Positions 5,616-6,524 of a stretch of 6,524 nt of DNA are shown here, piece by piece (positions within the stretch are counted from its first letter, which is position 1; each line of letters begins with the position of its first letter). The notes under the pieces were generated by a model, which saw only the letters and a program-made list of their open reading frames with translations, ran no database searches and was not told the origin of the DNA. The DNA is from an uncultured Flavobacteriales bacterium (lineage in GTDB: Bacteria; Bacteroidota; Bacteroidia; Flavobacteriales; Vicingaceae), in NCBI GenBank assembly GCA_946886085.1, contig CAMPHX010000074.1, forward strand, positions 1 through 6,524, written 5' to 3'. The position numbers and the translations under genes were made by a program.

Positions 5616-6524
5616 TTATTCCTCTGATTTATCCCATGTTCCTTGTACTCGTTTATTCCATGCATCAGGACTCATGTATGTATCATTTTCTTGGTCGTAT
5701 ACTCCTTGAAAATTTCCGTCATCATCAAACTTTATTTGCATATCTACATTAAATAAAAATTCTTTATTATCACCAAATAAGTTGCCTAGTCCGCCTTCTT
5801 CTTTTCTTGCTCCGAGGAATAATTTAAACCCTGATTGGTCTTGAATAAAGGCTTCTGTACTTGGGAATTTATCACCTGTAAAAGTCGCATTTACAAAGAG
5901 CATTCCCGTTTCCATATTTTCGGTAATGCTAAAATTTGCATGAACATCCAAAGCAGGTGTTGCCCACTGAGGTGTAATGGGGTCTTTACCCCAATAGTGA
6001 AAGTTAAAAGAACCTATATTATTTCCGAATGAATTTGTTGTTGTTTGAACTGGAGAAATGTTAGCCGAAGGTGTTCCTGTTTTCTTTTGTGGAGGAATTG
6101 GAGACATCGGATTTAATGGGTTAGGTGCTCCATAAAACAAGGTGTAATCACTTTTAACTTGTGAATTAGTTATTGCTTGCTTTTGTGGGTCGAAAGTGAA
6201 GTTTAACCAAACTCTTGACGTTACATCATTTGAGGTTACTGTAGAAGGACCTCTTCCATCACCCCTGAACGCTCCACCACCTGTAGTTGAAGTAGATATA
6301 AATGAACGTGCCCATACTGGCCAAGGCCACAATCCATCAGCATCAAACATCAAAATTGGATTATTAGCAAAAGTAGAATACGGAGACAATCCAGGCATTT
6401 TATGAGCCATCTTATCTCTTGACCATCTTTTACCAGTTCTTGGGTCATAGCCATAATCCCCAAAAGATATGTGATTTCCGCTGCCTTTGACTTCATCATC
6501 CTTTTCGTGTCCGTTAAAGCCGTA
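5616..6524 (-). CDS. RHS polymorphic toxin, 3' end (core end plus C-terminal tip)
   Basis: 302 codons are visible and the gene continues beyond the right edge. The apparent ATG at 6410 is not the start: the same frame is open to 6524 and encodes RHS core. The core starts YGFNGHEKDDEVKGSGN at the first visible codon, then GDYGYDPRTGKRWSRD (about 22-37) and LSPYSTFANNPILMFDADG (about 46-64), which ends the RHS-associated core (usually DPDG, here DADG). The ~238-residue tip is Gly/Asn/Phe-rich and probably beta-rich, with a Pro/Thr linker (around NPMSPIPPQKKTGTPS). I recognise no nuclease, deaminase or ADP-ribosylation motif. RHS proteins deliver variable C-terminal toxins to rival cells, and the tip is followed at once by a probable immunity gene. 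The tip could also be a non-enzymatic or decayed domain. Confidence 0.82.
   Translation of the reverse strand, partial: YGFNGHEKDDEVKGSGNHISFGDYGYDPRTGKRWSRDKMAHKMPGLSPYSTFANNPILMFDADGLWPWPVWARSFISTSTTGGGAFRGDGRGPSTVTSNDVTSRVWLNFTFDPQKQAITNSQVKSDYTLFYGAPNPLNPMSPIPPQKKTGTPSANISPVQTTTNSFGNNIGSFNFHYWGKDPITPQWATPALDVHANFSITENMETGMLFVNATFTGDKFPSTEAFIQDQSGFKLFLGARKEEGGLGNLFGDNKEFLFNVDMQIKFDDDGNFQGVYDQENDTYMSPDAWNKRVQGTWDKSEE

Larger units (their letters stand above)
1..6524. mobile_element. Putative RHS-associated integrative element carrying a tyrosine recombinase pair, XRE regulator, ATPase and toxin/immunity cargo
   Basis: Seen: a minus-strand ATPase plus two tyrosine recombinases, a divergent XRE regulator, a repeat-rich noncoding kilobase, and a toxin-tip/immunity pair at the right. 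Both window edges fall in the same Tyr codon of an RHS core frame. The plus strand both begins and ends with TA, and the frames join if that TA is shared. Known: tyrosine recombinase pairs or trios with a regulator are typical of small integrative elements. Inferred: the whole window may be one element, or one circular form, whose crossover lies in the YGFNG codons. I saw no clear terminal inverted repeats, and I do not know how the window edges were chosen. The edges could therefore be coincidence, with the true element limited to roughly 126-5100. Confidence 0.4.

Noticed and set aside
5616..6410. Treating the ATG at 6410 as the start of a complete 264-residue protein
   Set aside because: The same frame is open to the window edge and encodes the conserved RHS core YGFNGxEKDDEVKG and YDPRTG, so the gene is cut by the window.
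1..6524. CRISPR array, integron gene-cassette array, rRNA, tRNA or group II intron
   Set aside because: No regular repeat-spacer pattern, no reverse transcriptase, no domain V-like sequence, no tRNA or rRNA signatures, and the recombinases lack a visible IntI-type insertion. The attC comparison is kept only as an analogy for the hairpins.

Overview
The window looks like part of a Bacteroidota genome, most likely a Chryseobacterium- or Flavobacterium-like member of the Flavobacteriia. The reasons are low-GC coding sequence (about 37% in a line I counted), promoter boxes of the Bacteroidota TAnnTTTG type with a TTG 19 bp upstream, weak Shine-Dalgarno use, and RHS-core proteins of the 'MGCLKL...' and 'YGFNGxEKDDEVKG' style. 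The genus is inferred from memory of such proteins and was not tested.

Layout from left to right. Positions 1-125 (minus strand) hold the first 41 codons of an RHS-type open reading frame that runs off the left edge. Positions 126-1082 have no credible gene. They are GC-rich (57% in two counted lines) and full of inverted and direct repeats, including a 20-bp-arm hairpin and a plus-strand intrinsic terminator. Positions 1083-4575 are a tightly packed minus-strand operon: a P-loop ATPase resembling the helicase half of mobile-element primases, then two tyrosine recombinases that abut or overlap it. The second recombinase lacks two of the normal catalytic residues. Positions 4576-4729 are a divergent regulatory region with two palindromes placed at the two predicted promoters. 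Positions 4730-5074 (plus) encode an XRE-type repressor. Positions 5074-5100 are a terminator shared by convergent genes. Positions 5104-5613 (minus) encode a membrane-anchored small protein, probably the immunity partner of the gene before it. Positions 5616-6524 (minus) are the 3' end of an RHS polymorphic toxin, cut by the right edge inside its conserved core.

How the parts may work together (inference). The window starts and ends at the same codon of the RHS core. The left-edge frame stops after the TA of a Tyr codon following '...RLSSST', and the right-edge frame begins TAC GGC TTT AAC GGA, giving 'YGFNG'. Joining the two ends with a shared TA would give one continuous RHS-core gene. This suggests either a circular molecule or element opened at that codon, or two RHS paralogues flanking a recombinase module. 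I propose a toxin-tip cassette. On integrating at the conserved YGFNG codons, the element would fuse a resident RHS gene to a new tip plus immunity gene, and give the displaced old tip a new start codon (MGCLKL...). The XRE repressor would control the ATPase-recombinase operon, and the repeat-rich 1 kb would hold a structured RNA and/or folded recombination sites. This model rests on sequence arrangement only.
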